NCBI GenBank assembly: GCA_947494805.1
Contig: CANLWK010000005.1
Location: 1 to 64,000 of the forward strand
Direction of reading: 5' to 3'
Length of the DNA stretch: 64,000 nucleotides
Origin: an uncultured Croceitalea sp.
Lineage (GTDB): Bacteria; Bacteroidota; Bacteroidia; Flavobacteriales; Flavobacteriaceae
Position numbers and translations under genes: made by a program. Below, in pieces: positions 1 through 10,294 of this stretch (positions are counted from its first letter, which is position 1; every line of letters begins with the position of its first letter). Below the pieces are notes generated by a model that was not told the origin of the DNA, ran no database searches, and worked only from the letters and a program-made list of their open reading frames with translations.

Positions 1-27
1 CCAAGTGGGAGAGTAGGTCGCCGCCTT
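1..27 (+). rRNA. rrf: 5S rRNA, 3' end only
   Basis: The first bases (CCAAGTGGGAGAGTAGGTCG followed by CCGCC) match the conserved 3' end of Bacteroidota 5S rRNA, and a strong terminator follows at once. The rest of the gene, and presumably the 16S and 23S genes, lie outside the window to the left. The exact 3' end is uncertain by a few bases. Confidence 0.85.
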
Positions 28-32
28 CCTTG

Positions 33-67
33 AAAGCCCCTTCACATCATGTGGAGGGGCTTTTTTT
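33..67 (+). terminator. rRNA operon terminator
   Basis: A nearly perfect 15-bp stem (AAAGCCCCTTCACAT pairing with ATGTGGAGGGGCTTT, one G-T pair) with a one-base loop is followed by seven T. It is placed to end the rRNA operon. Confidence 0.85.
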
Positions 68-87
68 ATACACTATATTTAATTCAA

Positions 88-120
88 ACAAAAAAGCCAC
101 TTAAAAAAATAAGTGGCCTT
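88..120 (-). terminator. gltBD operon terminator
   Basis: The stem GCCACTTA/TAAGTGGC (96-103 with 110-117) is followed on the minus strand by a T run. It lies 30 bases past the gltD stop and faces the rRNA terminator, so the two units end back to back. Confidence 0.8.
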
Positions 121-149
121 TCTTGACTAATTCAATAAAGGGTGTTTAT

Positions 150-1616
150 CTATGCTCGTGGTAAATCTCCTTCCCCTTTTAAAGGCAGATTAGAATTTCC
201 CATTAAAAAGGCATCCACATGATGCGCAGCCTGCCTGCCTTCAGAAATGGCCCAAACTATCAATGATTGTCCCCTTCGCTGGTCTCCCGCCACAAAAATT
301 CCGGGAACATCTGTTTTATAGTTATTGGAGGATGCTTTAATATTGGTTCGTTCATCCATTTTTAATCCAAATTGTTCTGCTAATGTTGTTTCTGAACCCG
401 TAAATCCTAAAGCTAGAAGCGCCAATTCACATTTCCATTCCTTTTCGGTACCAGGTATTTCTTTCAATGTAGGTCGTTGACCCGACGTCGTCTGCCATTC
501 AACCTCAGTGGTCACAAGACCTTTTAAATTCCCATTGTCATCACCAATAAACTCTTTTGTGGAGATACTAAAATACCGATTGGCACCTTCTTTATGTGAA
601 GAACTTGTGCGCAAGCGCATAGGCCAGAATGGCCAGGGCTGATGTGAGGGCCGGTTTTCAGTAGCCATTGGCATAATTTCAAAGTTCGTAACCGAAGTGG
701 CTCCGTGTCTTATTGAAGTACCTATACAGTCTGAACCCGTATCACCACCACCAATGACAATGACATCTTTATCGGTAGCCAATATCTCTTCGCCCAGTTC
801 TTTTACACCATCAACACGGCGGTTGTTCTGAGGTAGAAAATCCATGGCTTGAACTACGCCTTTTAAATCTGAACCAGGTATGGGCAATTTTCGTCGCACA
901 GTGGCGCCACCACAAAGTACGACAGCGTCAAAATCATTTTTTAAATCATCGGCAAGAATATCTATACCTACATGGATACCTGTTTTGAAAACAATACCTT
1001 CTTCTTCTAAAATGGAAAGCCTTCTATCAATGATATTCTTTTCCATTTTGAAGTCTGGAATACCAAATCTAAGTAATCCGCCAACTTTTTCATCGCGTTC
1101 AAAAACGACAACATGATGCCCTGCTCTATTTAATTGTTGGGCAGCTGCCAATCCGGCCGGTCCCGAACCAATAACCGCAACATTATTATTTGTTCTTTTC
1201 AAAGGCGGGGTCGGTTGAATCCAACCATTTTTGAAAGCTGTTTCTACGATGTTTTTTTCAATATTCTCTATGGAAACTGGGTCTTCATTAATACCAAGTA
1301 CGCATGCCTCTTCACAAGGTGCAGGGCACAATCGGCCCGTAAACTCAGGAAAATTATTAGTGGCATGTAGAATTTTTGCGGCTTTTTCCCATTTACCCTG
1401 ATAAACGGCATCATTGAAATCAGGAATCAAATTACCCAAGGGACAACCGCTGTGACAAAAAGGAATACCGCAGTCCATGCAGCGGGCCCCTTGATTTTTT
1501 AATTCCTTGTCTTTTAAAGGTTTTGTAAACTCTTTATAGTTTTTTATGCGTTCTTTAACGGGTGCGTAAGCTTCATCTTTGCGCTCAAATTCTAAAAATC
1601 CTGTTGTTTTTCCCAT
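150..1616 (-). CDS. gltD: Glutamate synthase small subunit
   Basis: 488 aa, full length. NADPH-dependent beta subunit that passes electrons through FAD and iron-sulfur clusters to GltB for glutamate synthesis from 2-oxoglutarate and glutamine. The N-terminal cysteine cluster is visible (CMDCGIPFC, then a CPAPCEEAC segment), followed by the FAD-binding GSGPAGLAAA near residue 150 and the NADPH-binding GGGDTGSDC near residue 290. A C-terminal GIFVAGDQRRGQS closes the FAD site. It lies 42 bases downstream of gltB on the same strand, which fits a gltBD operon, and a terminator follows. Cytoplasmic. Identification is secure. Confidence 0.97.
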   Translation of the reverse strand: MGKTTGFLEFERKDEAYAPVKERIKNYKEFTKPLKDKELKNQGARCMDCGIPFCHSGCPLGNLIPDFNDAVYQGKWEKAAKILHATNNFPEFTGRLCPAPCEEACVLGINEDPVSIENIEKNIVETAFKNGWIQPTPPLKRTNNNVAVIGSGPAGLAAAQQLNRAGHHVVVFERDEKVGGLLRFGIPDFKMEKNIIDRRLSILEEEGIVFKTGIHVGIDILADDLKNDFDAVVLCGGATVRRKLPIPGSDLKGVVQAMDFLPQNNRRVDGVKELGEEILATDKDVIVIGGGDTGSDCIGTSIRHGATSVTNFEIMPMATENRPSHQPWPFWPMRLRTSSSHKEGANRYFSISTKEFIGDDNGNLKGLVTTEVEWQTTSGQRPTLKEIPGTEKEWKCELALLALGFTGSETTLAEQFGLKMDERTNIKASSNNYKTDVPGIFVAGDQRRGQSLIVWAISEGRQAAHHVDAFLMGNSNLPLKGEGDLPRA

Positions 1617-1658
1617 TTTTGTATCCTTGTTTGGTTTCCAAAAGCTCTTTGTCTGTTT

Positions 1659-4600
1659 TTAGGAGACCTTTATTTTTTCTTGCTCTAAACGAATTAATGC
1701 CTGTTTGTACTCTTCGGGGAATATTTTGATGAATTGTGGTAAACATGCTTCCCAGTTCTCCAAAATATGTTGTGCTAACGGGCTCATAGTTGTGTTGTAG
1801 TGATTTTCAATCAATTGTTTGAGTTCTTTGATGTCCTTCTCTTCATCCACAGAAAGTAGATTTAAGGATTCGGTATTGCATTTGCCCTTAAATGTTTTGT
1901 TTTGGTCAAAAATATAGGCAATACCGCCACTCATACCCGCTCCAAAATTGCGACCCACCTCACCCAATATTACGGCTACACCACCGGTCATGTATTCACA
2001 ACCGTGGTCGCCAATACCTTCTACTACTGCCATAGCGCCTGAATTTCTTACACAGAACCGCTCACCGGCCTTACCGTTGATATATGCCTCACCAGATGTT
2101 GCACCGTATAAGGTAACGTTTCCGGTAATGACATTTTCCTCAGGTTTTATGGTTGATTTTTCAGGCACTTTAATAATAAGCTTAGCTCCAGAAAGGCCTT
2201 TTCCTAAATAATCATTAGTGTTGCCATTGACTATCATCGTCAGACCTTTCGTTGCGAATGCTCCAAAGCTTTGACCTGCAGCTCCTGAAAAGTTAAGTTT
2301 AAGGGTATTTTCTGGCAGACCATCTGCGCCATAAATCTTAGAAATTTCATTACTTATGATTGCACCTACGGCTCTATCGGTATTGTGGATTGGAAAATCT
2401 AAGGTGATTTTCTCTTTTCTGAATAAAGCAGGATGCGCTTTGGCAATGATATCAAACTCAATGGACTTTTCGATATCGTGTATTTGTTGTTCCGTATTGT
2501 AAAACTTAGTATTTTCGGCAACATCTACTTGATATAAAATAGGTGTCAAATCTATACCGGCTGATTTGTAATGGTCTATGGCTCTTTTTCTGTCTAATTT
2601 TTGTACTTGTCCAACCATTTCGTTAACAGTTCTGAAGCCAAGCTTAGCCATGATTTCGCGAAGTTCTTGTGCTACAAAGTACATGTAGTTCACGACATGC
2701 TCTGGTTTGCCTTTAAACTTTTTGCGCAGTTCGGGATTTTGTGTCGCTATGCCCACTGGGCAAGTATTCAGATGGCATACACGCATCATCACACATCCCG
2801 AGGCTACTAAAGGCGCCGTTGCGAAACCAAACTCTTCTGCGCCCAATAGGCAGGCTATGGCAACATCACGTCCTGTCTTGAGCTGTCCGTCACATTCAAG
2901 TACTATTCTGTTTCGCAAATCGTTCAGTACTAGGGTCTGTTGTGCTTCGGCGATACCCAATTCCCAAGGTAACCCTGCATGTTTTAAAGAGGTTAGCGGT
3001 GAAGCGCCCGTTCCCCCATCGAAACCCGATATGAGAACGACATCAGCTTTGGCTTTAGCAACGCCGGCCGCAACAGTGCCTACGCCAACTTCAGATACTA
3101 ATTTTACATTAACACGTGCGTCTCTATTGGCTGATTTTAAATCGAAAATTAGCTGCGACAGGTCTTCTATGGAATAGATGTCATGATGTGGCGGCGGTGA
3201 TATGAGGCCGACATAGGGCGTTGAATTTCGGGTTTTGGCGATATCAGGATTTACCTTAGGCCCGGGTAATTGCCCTCCTTCACCAGGTTTAGCTCCTTGC
3301 GCCATTTTAATTTGTATTTCTTTTGCGTTGGTCAAATAGTTGGAGGTAACACCAAAACGACCGGAAGCAACCTGCTTTATGGCGCTGTTCCGCCAATCAC
3401 CCGATTGGTTTTTATAAAAACGTTCTGCATCTTCACCACCTTCACCCGAATTACTTTTACCTCCGATTCTATTCATGGCAATAGCTAAATTCTCATGTGC
3501 TTCTTTGCTAATACTACCATAAGACATTGCTCCTGTTTTGAAACGTTTGACGATTTCGGTCCAGGGCTCCACTTCTTCTATCGGAATGGGGTCATAGTTT
3601 GAAAACTCAAACAACCCCCGAATCGTCATGAGGTTTCTTGATTGTTCATTCACCAATTTTGAATACTCTTCATAAGTGGTCTTTTCATTGTTGCGGACTG
3701 CCTTTTGCAGTTTGGCGATACTCAACGGGTTAAACATGTGTTTTTCACCATCACGTCTCCAACGATACTGCCCCCCAATTTCTAAATCTAAGTTGGCGTC
3801 TATTCTATCACGATTAAAGGCCTTTCGATGTCGTTTTGCGATTTCTTTTTCAATCTCATACAGACCAATGCCTTCTATTCTGGTTGGAGTATTTGGGAAG
3901 TATTTATCAACAACTTGAGTATTAATTCCGATACATTCGAACAATTGTGAACCCCGATAAGAGTTCAAGGTAGAAATACCTATTTTGTTCATGACTTTTA
4001 AAATACCCTTTCCAACAGCTTTATTGTAATTTTTTATGGCATCATCAAAGGTATAATCGGTGATTTGATTTTCTGAGATTTGTTGGCCGATAATTTCATT
4101 GACCAGATAAGGGTTTATGGCACTTGCGCCAAACCCGAAGAGTAATGCAAAGTGATGCACTTCACGTGGCTCTGCTGATTCAATTATTATACTTAGCCTT
4201 GACCGTTTCCCTAACTTTCGTAGGCCACTATTGATATGTGAACAAGAAAGTAGTGCGGGTATCGCCGCCATTTCTGAACTGACCATTCTATCCGACAAGA
4301 TGATAATATTTGTTCCATTGTCAACAGCATCTGAAGCCTGCTTTAGTATGGATTGTAAAGCTTCTTCCAGACCATTATGCCCTTTGGCTATTTCATACAG
4401 TGTAGAAATAGAAGTCACTTTATAATCAGGACTCGCATCATAGTTTTTAATCTTATCCAAGTCTTCTTTTGAAATGACCGGATTTTGAATCTTGAGTTTC
4501 CGACAATGTAATTCGCTAAAATCAAATATGTTATGGTCGCTACCCAAGGTCAAGCTGATATCAGTGATCAATTCTTCACGAATACCATCTAACGGTGGGT

Positions 4601-6164
4601 TTGTTACCTGTGCAAACAACTGTTTGAAGTAATTGTAGATCAGTTGAGGGCGTTCTGATAAAACTGCAATTGGCGTGTCAGAACCCATGGAGCCAATTGG
4701 CTCTTTGCCATACTCTGCCATAGGCATGATGATGGTATTGATGTCTTCTTGGGTATAACCAAATGCAGCTGTTCTCGTTTCTAAAGGAAATTCTCCAAAG
4801 AAAACGGGGCAATCATTATAGGGAATATCTTTTAAATGTACCAAATTGTCTTTTAGCCAAATCTTATAAGGATGTTTTTTAGCTATGGTCTCCTTGACTT
4901 CCTCATCATTGACAATACGTCCCTCCTCCATATTTACCAAAAACATTTTACCAGGTTCAAGACGTCCATGGTATTCAATGTCTTGGGGTTCTAGATCCAC
5001 CACCCCTGTTTCAGACGACATGATGACATACCCTTGTTTAGTGACCGAGTAACGCGAAGGTCTAAGTCCATTTCTGTCCAATACGGCACCGATATAGTTG
5101 CCATCAGTAAAGGGTATTGAGGCAGGTCCGTCCCAAGGTTCCATTAAACAAGAGTTGTATTCGTAAAATGCCCTTTTACTTTCAGACATTTCAGTGTTTT
5201 TTTCCCAAGCTTCAGGAACGAGCATCATCATAACTTCAGGTAGTGAGCGGCCTGTCATCAGCAAGAGTTCTACGACCATATCCATACTGGCAGAATCTGA
5301 TTTTCCGGGAAGCACGGTCGGAAGAATATTTTTTATCTCTTCGCCGAACCAATCACTTTTGAGCAATTCTTCCCTTGAACGCATTCGTGCTACATTACCT
5401 CTCAATGTATTGATTTCACCATTATGGCACATGTACCTAAAGGGTTGTGCCAAATCCCATGTAGGAAAGGTGTTGGTTGAAAAACGTTGGTGAACCAATG
5501 CTAATCGAGTCACTACCCTTGGGTCTAAAAGGTCTTCGTAATAACGGCTTATATCGGTAGGAACCAACAAACCTTTAAAGATGATGATTTTTTGAGATAG
5601 ACTGGGAATGTAGAAAAATTGACTTTGTGAAAGTTTGGATGCGTTAATGGTGTGCTCCGTAACTTTACGTGCTATAAAAAGTTTTAGGTTAAATTTAAAA
5701 TAGTCGCTTTCATCATCGGGAGCGATAAAAACCTGTTTTACAAAAGGTTCGGTTTCTGCAGCTATCCTTCCAGGTACTGATTTATTCACGGGAACGTCAC
5801 GCCATCCTAGTAGTCTTAAACCTTGTTTTTGTACATTCTCTTCAAATGTGTCAATACAAAACTGACGTTGGTTTTCTTTTTGCGGCAGAAAAACATTCCC
5901 GACAGCATATTTACCCGCATTTGGCAATTCAAAATCGCATACGTTCTGAAAGAAATCGTGTGGAATATCAATTAGGATTCCTGCGCCGTCCCCTGTCTTG
6001 CCGTCCGCACTTACCGCACCTCTATGTTCGAGCTTATCAAGTATCTCAAGCGCCTTATGTATAATGTCATTTGATTTCTTTCCTTGAAGACTACAAATAA
6101 ACCCTGCACCACAATTATCGTGCTCAAATTCAGGTAAGTATAACCCTTGTCTCTCTAACTTCAT
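1659..6164 (-). CDS. gltB: Glutamate synthase large subunit
   Basis: 1501 aa, normal length for the alpha subunit. The glutamine amidotransferase domain begins at Cys18 (NCGAGFIC) after a short propeptide expected to be removed so that Cys becomes the N-terminal nucleophile. The FMN-binding synthase domain follows in the middle ([31 protein letters not shown]). The 3Fe-4S cysteine motif ([12 protein letters not shown]) sits near residue 1120, and a C-terminal GXGXG beta-helix ends the protein. First gene of gltBD. It produces glutamate from 2-oxoglutarate using the ammonia of glutamine. Confidence 0.97.
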   Translation of the reverse strand: MKLERQGLYLPEFEHDNCGAGFICSLQGKKSNDIIHKALEILDKLEHRGAVSADGKTGDGAGILIDIPHDFFQNVCDFELPNAGKYAVGNVFLPQKENQRQFCIDTFEENVQKQGLRLLGWRDVPVNKSVPGRIAAETEPFVKQVFIAPDDESDYFKFNLKLFIARKVTEHTINASKLSQSQFFYIPSLSQKIIIFKGLLVPTDISRYYEDLLDPRVVTRLALVHQRFSTNTFPTWDLAQPFRYMCHNGEINTLRGNVARMRSREELLKSDWFGEEIKNILPTVLPGKSDSASMDMVVELLLMTGRSLPEVMMMLVPEAWEKNTEMSESKRAFYEYNSCLMEPWDGPASIPFTDGNYIGAVLDRNGLRPSRYSVTKQGYVIMSSETGVVDLEPQDIEYHGRLEPGKMFLVNMEEGRIVNDEEVKETIAKKHPYKIWLKDNLVHLKDIPYNDCPVFFGEFPLETRTAAFGYTQEDINTIIMPMAEYGKEPIGSMGSDTPIAVLSERPQLIYNYFKQLFAQVTNPPLDGIREELITDISLTLGSDHNIFDFSELHCRKLKIQNPVISKEDLDKIKNYDASPDYKVTSISTLYEIAKGHNGLEEALQSILKQASDAVDNGTNIIILSDRMVSSEMAAIPALLSCSHINSGLRKLGKRSRLSIIIESAEPREVHHFALLFGFGASAINPYLVNEIIGQQISENQITDYTFDDAIKNYNKAVGKGILKVMNKIGISTLNSYRGSQLFECIGINTQVVDKYFPNTPTRIEGIGLYEIEKEIAKRHRKAFNRDRIDANLDLEIGGQYRWRRDGEKHMFNPLSIAKLQKAVRNNEKTTYEEYSKLVNEQSRNLMTIRGLFEFSNYDPIPIEEVEPWTEIVKRFKTGAMSYGSISKEAHENLAIAMNRIGGKSNSGEGGEDAERFYKNQSGDWRNSAIKQVASGRFGVTSNYLTNAKEIQIKMAQGAKPGEGGQLPGPKVNPDIAKTRNSTPYVGLISPPPHHDIYSIEDLSQLIFDLKSANRDARVNVKLVSEVGVGTVAAGVAKAKADVVLISGFDGGTGASPLTSLKHAGLPWELGIAEAQQTLVLNDLRNRIVLECDGQLKTGRDVAIACLLGAEEFGFATAPLVASGCVMMRVCHLNTCPVGIATQNPELRKKFKGKPEHVVNYMYFVAQELREIMAKLGFRTVNEMVGQVQKLDRKRAIDHYKSAGIDLTPILYQVDVAENTKFYNTEQQIHDIEKSIEFDIIAKAHPALFRKEKITLDFPIHNTDRAVGAIISNEISKIYGADGLPENTLKLNFSGAAGQSFGAFATKGLTMIVNGNTNDYLGKGLSGAKLIIKVPEKSTIKPEENVITGNVTLYGATSGEAYINGKAGERFCVRNSGAMAVVEGIGDHGCEYMTGGVAVILGEVGRNFGAGMSGGIAYIFDQNKTFKGKCNTESLNLLSVDEEKDIKELKQLIENHYNTTMSPLAQHILENWEACLPQFIKIFPEEYKQALIRLEQEKIKVS

Positions 6165-6469
6165 TGTTATGGTATTTCTTCAAAAATATCATAACCAATA
6201 AATAATGCTTAGTCTTTTAAAACAAATGCAATAAAAAAATCAAGGATTACAATTATTCGTTAAATAAAACCCAAATTGAAAATAGGAATAAAACAATATT
6301 AAGAATATGATAATTGAAGGTTAACTTAAAGCGTAGTATCAAATTTTGAAGTGCACTTTTGCTTAAAACAGAATACATATTGTCCTTGGGGTGTATAAAA
6401 CTGCACCTTAAATTGGTTAAAAACAAGAAAAAATGAAATCAACCCCCTAAAAATTAGGGGTGTCATGTT
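6165..6469. other. Upstream region of gltB, non-coding
   Basis: A 305-base AT-rich spacer between the 3' end of the acyl-CoA dehydrogenase gene and gltB. It holds a possible minus-strand -7 box for gltB (TATTTTTG, 6181-6188) without a well-spaced -33 box, and a terminator hairpin near 6442-6462. I see no convincing small ORF, RNA gene or long repeat in it. Confidence 0.5.
6442..6462 (-). terminator. Acyl-CoA dehydrogenase terminator
   Basis: The stem CCCCTAA/TTAGGGG has a short A/T loop and lies just past the stop codon at 6470. The minus-strand T tract after it is interrupted, so termination strength is uncertain. Confidence 0.55.
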
Positions 6470-7612
6470 TTAGCCTTTTAGGATGCTTCTTGAAATTACA
6501 ATTTTTTGAATTTCTGAAGTACCCTCATAGATTTGGGTAATTTTTGCGTCACGCATCAAACGTTCTACATGGTAGTCCTTTACAAATCCATTCCCACCAT
6601 GAACCTGAACAGCCTCGGTTGCAACTTCCATGGCTGTTTCGGCGGCATATAGTTTTGCCATTGCACCTGACAAATCATAATTCTCTCCATTGTCTTTGTC
6701 GCAAGCGGCCTTATATACCAAATGGCGTGCTGCTTGAATTTTGGTGTGCATATCGGCCAATTTAAAAGCTATGGCCTGATGGTTTGAAATCTCTGTGCCA
6801 AATGCCTTTCTTTCTTTTGAATATTTAAGGGCCAGTTCGTAAGCTCCTGCCGCAATGCCTAACGCCTGTGCGGCAATACCAATTCTGCCGCCGGCCAAAG
6901 TTTTCATCGCGAACTTGAAACCGAAACCGTCTTCACCAATACGATTTTCCTTTGGGACCTTGACATCATTAAATAATAAGGAGTGTGTATCACTACTGCG
7001 AATACCCATTTTGTTTTCCTTGGGTCCGATCTCAAAGCCGGGCATCCCTTTTTCTACGATTAGGGCATTAATACCTTTGTGTCCTTTTTCAACATCAGTC
7101 TGGGCTATGACAAGATATACCTCTGCCGAATTACCATTGGTAATCCAGTTTTTGGTTCCGTTCAAAATGTAATGGTCGCCCTTATCGATAGCAGTTGTCT
7201 TTTGTGAAGTGGCATCACTGCCTGCTTCTGGCTCTGAAAGACAGAAAGCCCCAATGACCTCTCCTGTTGCAAGCCTACTTAAGTATTTTTCTTTTTGCGC
7301 TTCAGTACCGAAAGTTTCTAGACCCCAGCAGACCAAAGAATTGTTTACGGATACGATTACAGAAGAAGATGCATCAATCTTTGAGAGCTCTTCCATAACA
7401 AGTACGTAAGACAACGTATCGAGTCCGCTCCCTCCATATTTTGAATCTACCATCATACCAAGAAAGCCGAGCTCACCCATTTTACGAACTTGTTCTGCAG
7501 GAAATTCTTGTGCATCGTCACGTTCAATAATCCCCGGTAACAATTCGTTTTGGGCAAAGTCTTTTGCCGCTTGTTGTATCATTAATTGCTCTTCTGAGAG
7601 TGTAAAATCCAT
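6470..7612 (-). CDS. Acyl-CoA dehydrogenase (short-chain/butyryl type)
   Basis: 380 aa, the usual length of bacterial short-chain acyl-CoA dehydrogenases. These FAD enzymes introduce the alpha-beta double bond in acyl-CoA during beta-oxidation and pass electrons to ETF. The sequence has the N-terminal helical domain, the central beta domain signature GAFCLSEPEAGSDATS, and the C-terminal QVHGGNGF and QIYEGTSEIQ motifs. The latter carries the expected catalytic Glu near residue 363. It is a single-gene unit: gltB is upstream of a terminator on one side and nhaD is divergent on the other. Substrate chain length cannot be fixed from sequence alone. Confidence 0.93.
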   Translation of the reverse strand: MDFTLSEEQLMIQQAAKDFAQNELLPGIIERDDAQEFPAEQVRKMGELGFLGMMVDSKYGGSGLDTLSYVLVMEELSKIDASSSVIVSVNNSLVCWGLETFGTEAQKEKYLSRLATGEVIGAFCLSEPEAGSDATSQKTTAIDKGDHYILNGTKNWITNGNSAEVYLVIAQTDVEKGHKGINALIVEKGMPGFEIGPKENKMGIRSSDTHSLLFNDVKVPKENRIGEDGFGFKFAMKTLAGGRIGIAAQALGIAAGAYELALKYSKERKAFGTEISNHQAIAFKLADMHTKIQAARHLVYKAACDKDNGENYDLSGAMAKLYAAETAMEVATEAVQVHGGNGFVKDYHVERLMRDAKITQIYEGTSEIQKIVISRSILKG

Positions 7613-7641
7613 AATATTAAGAAATAGCTAAAAAACCTGTG

Positions 7642-7649
7642 CAAATATA
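7642..7649 (-). promoter_or_regulatory. Candidate -7 box for acyl-CoA dehydrogenase
   Basis: Minus-strand TATATTTG fits the Bacteroidota TAnnTTTG element and ends 29 bases before the start codon. No clear TTTG lies at the -33 distance. Confidence 0.45.
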
Positions 7650-7819
7650 AGGAGCGACTGCGAATTTTTTAAAAAAATCAGATGAATTGCTATAATTATT
7701 TAATATGTTAAAAAAGTACGGGTGGGTTGGGAGTTCTTTTTATCAATCCTTATATTTACTCGTATAGTATTGTCAAATATCACTCATTTGATACTCGATA
7801 TAAATAAACCAACTACATA

Positions 7820-9148
7820 ATGGAAACTATAGTAATTATTGTCTTCTTGGCTGGGTACCTGGCCATCACCCTAGAACATAACCTAAAAATTGACAAGTTG
7901 ATACCGGCATTGGCCATGATGGCCATTTTATGGGCCATAATCGCCTTGACCCATATGGATGTTTTTGAAGTGAATGCCGAGCTCAAACAGTTAGAGCCTA
8001 CCCATTTAGAAGAAATTTTACTGCACCATTTGGGTAAAACAGCTGAAATACTGGTGTTCCTTTTAGGGGCGATGACCATTGTAGAAATCATAGATTACTT
8101 TGATGGTTTTGCTACCATAAAGAGCTATATCAAAACAAGGAGCAAACGTAAACTTCTTTGGATATTTTCAATTTTGGCCTTTATTCTTTCTGCCATCATA
8201 GACAATTTGACCGCGACAATTGTTTTAATTACCATTCTTCAAAAGGTTATCAGGGACCGGGAAACACGTTTGTGGTTTGCGGGTTTAATAATTATAAATG
8301 CCAATGCCGGTGGTGCTTGGTCGCCAATCGGTGATGTGACCACCACTATGTTGTGGATAGCGGGTAAGGTAGAAGCAGGTTCTCTTGTGACACGGGTATT
8401 GGTGCCATCAATTGTTTGTATGGTGGTTCCAACGATTATTGCAAGTCGATTTAAGGCTTTTAGTGGACTGGTCGATATTGAAGAGACTGTTGGCGGTTCT
8501 AAATCAAAATACGGGCCCACAATGCTTTATTTAGGTTTGGGAGCTATTGTTTTTGTGCCCTTTTTCAAGACCATTACACATCTTCCCCCATATGTTGGAA
8601 TGATGCTTTCACTTGCCCTTGTAGCAACTTTTGCTGAAATTTACAGTAACGCTAAATTCAATATCAGTTCGGCTATTGATGATGACCATCATGAATCGGC
8701 TCACCATAGTCCTGTGCATTCAGCTTTGACGAAAATTGAGTTGCCCAGTATATTATTCTTTTTGGGTATTCTATTGGCTGTTGCTGCACTTGAGTCTTTA
8801 GGTCTTTTGTTCAATTATGCCGAGAGCTTGAATCAGGCTATACCGCAAACAGATATCGTCGTAATGTTGTTGGGTATCGGTTCAGCTGTTATTGATAATG
8901 TTCCGCTCGTTGCGGCAAGTATTGGTATGTTCTCTGAACCAGGGGATAATCCGCTTTGGCATTTTATTGCGTATTCCGCGGGTACCGGGGGTAGTATGCT
9001 CATCATTGGCTCGGCGGCAGGGGTTGTGGCCATGGGTATGGAAAAGATTGATTTTTTCTGGTACCTAAAGAAAATTGCGTGGTTGGCCTTTGTCGGTTTT
9101 GTAGCTGGGGCATTGGTGTTTATCGCAATGAGAGATTTTATCTTTTAA
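7820..9148 (+). CDS. nhaD: Na+/H+ antiporter, NhaD family
   Basis: 442 aa, with about a dozen hydrophobic segments across the full length, in the inner membrane. NhaD proteins exchange cytoplasmic sodium for external protons and are common in marine bacteria. Recognisable segments are the charged SAIIDNLTATIVLITIL motif, NANAGGAWSPIGDVTTTMLW, and the late VIDNVPLVAAS stretch, typical of the ion-transporter superfamily and NhaD. A histidine-rich loop (DDDHHESAHHSP) sits near residue 295. The gene diverges from the acyl-CoA dehydrogenase, and the ExbB/ExbD/TonB set follows after 56 bases, possibly in the same transcript. Confidence 0.93.
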   Translation: METIVIIVFLAGYLAITLEHNLKIDKLIPALAMMAILWAIIALTHMDVFEVNAELKQLEPTHLEEILLHHLGKTAEILVFLLGAMTIVEIIDYFDGFATIKSYIKTRSKRKLLWIFSILAFILSAIIDNLTATIVLITILQKVIRDRETRLWFAGLIIINANAGGAWSPIGDVTTTMLWIAGKVEAGSLVTRVLVPSIVCMVVPTIIASRFKAFSGLVDIEETVGGSKSKYGPTMLYLGLGAIVFVPFFKTITHLPPYVGMMLSLALVATFAEIYSNAKFNISSAIDDDHHESAHHSPVHSALTKIELPSILFFLGILLAVAALESLGLLFNYAESLNQAIPQTDIVVMLLGIGSAVIDNVPLVAASIGMFSEPGDNPLWHFIAYSAGTGGSMLIIGSAAGVVAMGMEKIDFFWYLKKIAWLAFVGFVAGALVFIAMRDFIF

Positions 9149-9204
9149 ATATAATTTTATACCAAAATCCTCGTTATTAGAACAATTATAATTGGGGATC
9201 ACTT

Positions 9205-9897
9205 ATGATATTATTTCAAGACCAAGAATCTTCTGAAGCATTGGTAGATTCAATTTCAGAAGAAAAAACACTTTCAGTAGTCGATTTAATCTTAAACGGA
9301 GGTGCTGCCAGTACTATTATAGTGGTAGTACTTTTTGTGCTATTGTTCGTTGCACTTTATATCTACTTTGAACGCACTTTTGCAATTAGTGCGGCGTCAA
9401 AAATCGATAAAAACTTTATGAATCAAATTCGTGACCATGTCATGAGCGGTAAGTTAGAGGCTGCAAAGTTACTCTGTGCACAGACCGACTCTCCGGTGGC
9501 TCGATTGACTGAAAAAGGAGTGTCCCGTATAGGCAAGCCATTGGATGATATCAATACGGCTATTGAAAATGCGGGTACGCTAGAGGTTTATAAATTAGAA
9601 AAAAATGTCAATATTTTGGCTACGGTTGCGGGCGCGGCGCCCATGATTGGTTTCTTAGGAACCGTAATTGGTATGATTTTGGCATTTCACCAAATGGCCA
9701 GTAGTGGCGGTCAGGCTGAGATGGGTTCTTTGGCATCGGGTATTTATACTGCAATGACCACAACGGTTGCCGGACTAATTGTAGGTATTATAGCTTATAT
9801 TGGTTACAACCATTTGGTAAACAGAACTGATAAGGTGGTCCATAAGATGGAAGCGAACGCTGTGGAGTTTTTAGACTTACTGAACGAGCCAATCTAG
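9205..9897 (+). CDS. exbB: MotA/TolQ/ExbB proton channel protein
   Basis: 230 aa. ExbB-type subunit that with ExbD forms the proton channel energising TonB or Tol in the inner membrane. It has one TM helix near residues 35-55 (TIIVVVLFVLLFVALYIYF), a cytoplasmic loop, then two more helices in the conserved C-terminal part (ATVAGAAPMIGFLGTVIGMI and TTVAGLIVGIIAYIGYN). It is the first gene of a tight exbB-exbD-tonB group with 10-base and 1-base-overlap junctions. ExbB is favoured over TolQ because a TonB-like gene, not tolA, follows. Confidence 0.92.
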   Translation: MILFQDQESSEALVDSISEEKTLSVVDLILNGGAASTIIVVVLFVLLFVALYIYFERTFAISAASKIDKNFMNQIRDHVMSGKLEAAKLLCAQTDSPVARLTEKGVSRIGKPLDDINTAIENAGTLEVYKLEKNVNILATVAGAAPMIGFLGTVIGMILAFHQMASSGGQAEMGSLASGIYTAMTTTVAGLIVGIIAYIGYNHLVNRTDKVVHKMEANAVEFLDLLNEPI

Positions 9898-9907
9898 AAT
9901 ATTGTAG

Positions 9908-10294
9908 ATGAAACTAAAAGGAAGAAACAAGGTCAGTCCGGATTTTAGCATGTCTTCGATGACAGATATCGTATTTCTGTTATTGGTTTTTTTCATGCTT
10001 ACTTCGAATGCACCGAACGCCCTTGATTTATTGTTGCCAAAGGCAAAAGGTAAATCAACAAATACCCAGAATGTTTCGGTGACCATTGATAAGAACTTGA
10101 AGTACTACGTTAATAATGAGCAGATTAACGGAGAATATATTGAAATTGAATTAAAAAAAGCACTGGAAGGTCAAGAAAAGCCTACCATAATCTTAAGGGC
10201 TGAAGAAAGCGTGGCAATCAAAGAGGCCGTAAACGTGATGGATATCGCCAATAGGAACAACTATAAGGTAATTTTGGCCGTGCGACCCAAATAA
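9908..10294 (+). CDS. exbD: ExbD/TolR biopolymer transport protein
   Basis: 128 aa. Single-TM inner-membrane protein with a short cytoplasmic N terminus and a periplasmic C-terminal domain. The helix SMTDIVFLLLVFFMLTS carries the proton-carrying Asp expected in the family. It follows exbB by 10 bases, and its TAA stop overlaps the ATG of the TonB-like gene by one base, so translation of the two is probably coupled. Confidence 0.92.
   Translation: MKLKGRNKVSPDFSMSSMTDIVFLLLVFFMLTSNAPNALDLLLPKAKGKSTNTQNVSVTIDKNLKYYVNNEQINGEYIEIELKKALEGQEKPTIILRAEESVAIKEAVNVMDIANRNNYKVILAVRPK

Noticed and set aside
2707-3177. Long antisense frame within gltB (156 codons)
   Set aside because: It lies wholly opposite a certain gene and has the low-complexity look of a mirror frame; similar frames opposite tonB, nhaD and the SusC gene were dismissed for the same reason.
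6181-6188. gltB -7 box (minus-strand TATTTTTG)
   Set aside because: It matches the consensus, but the nearest TTG lies about 34 bases further upstream, too far for a -33 element, so I did not list it as a promoter of its own.
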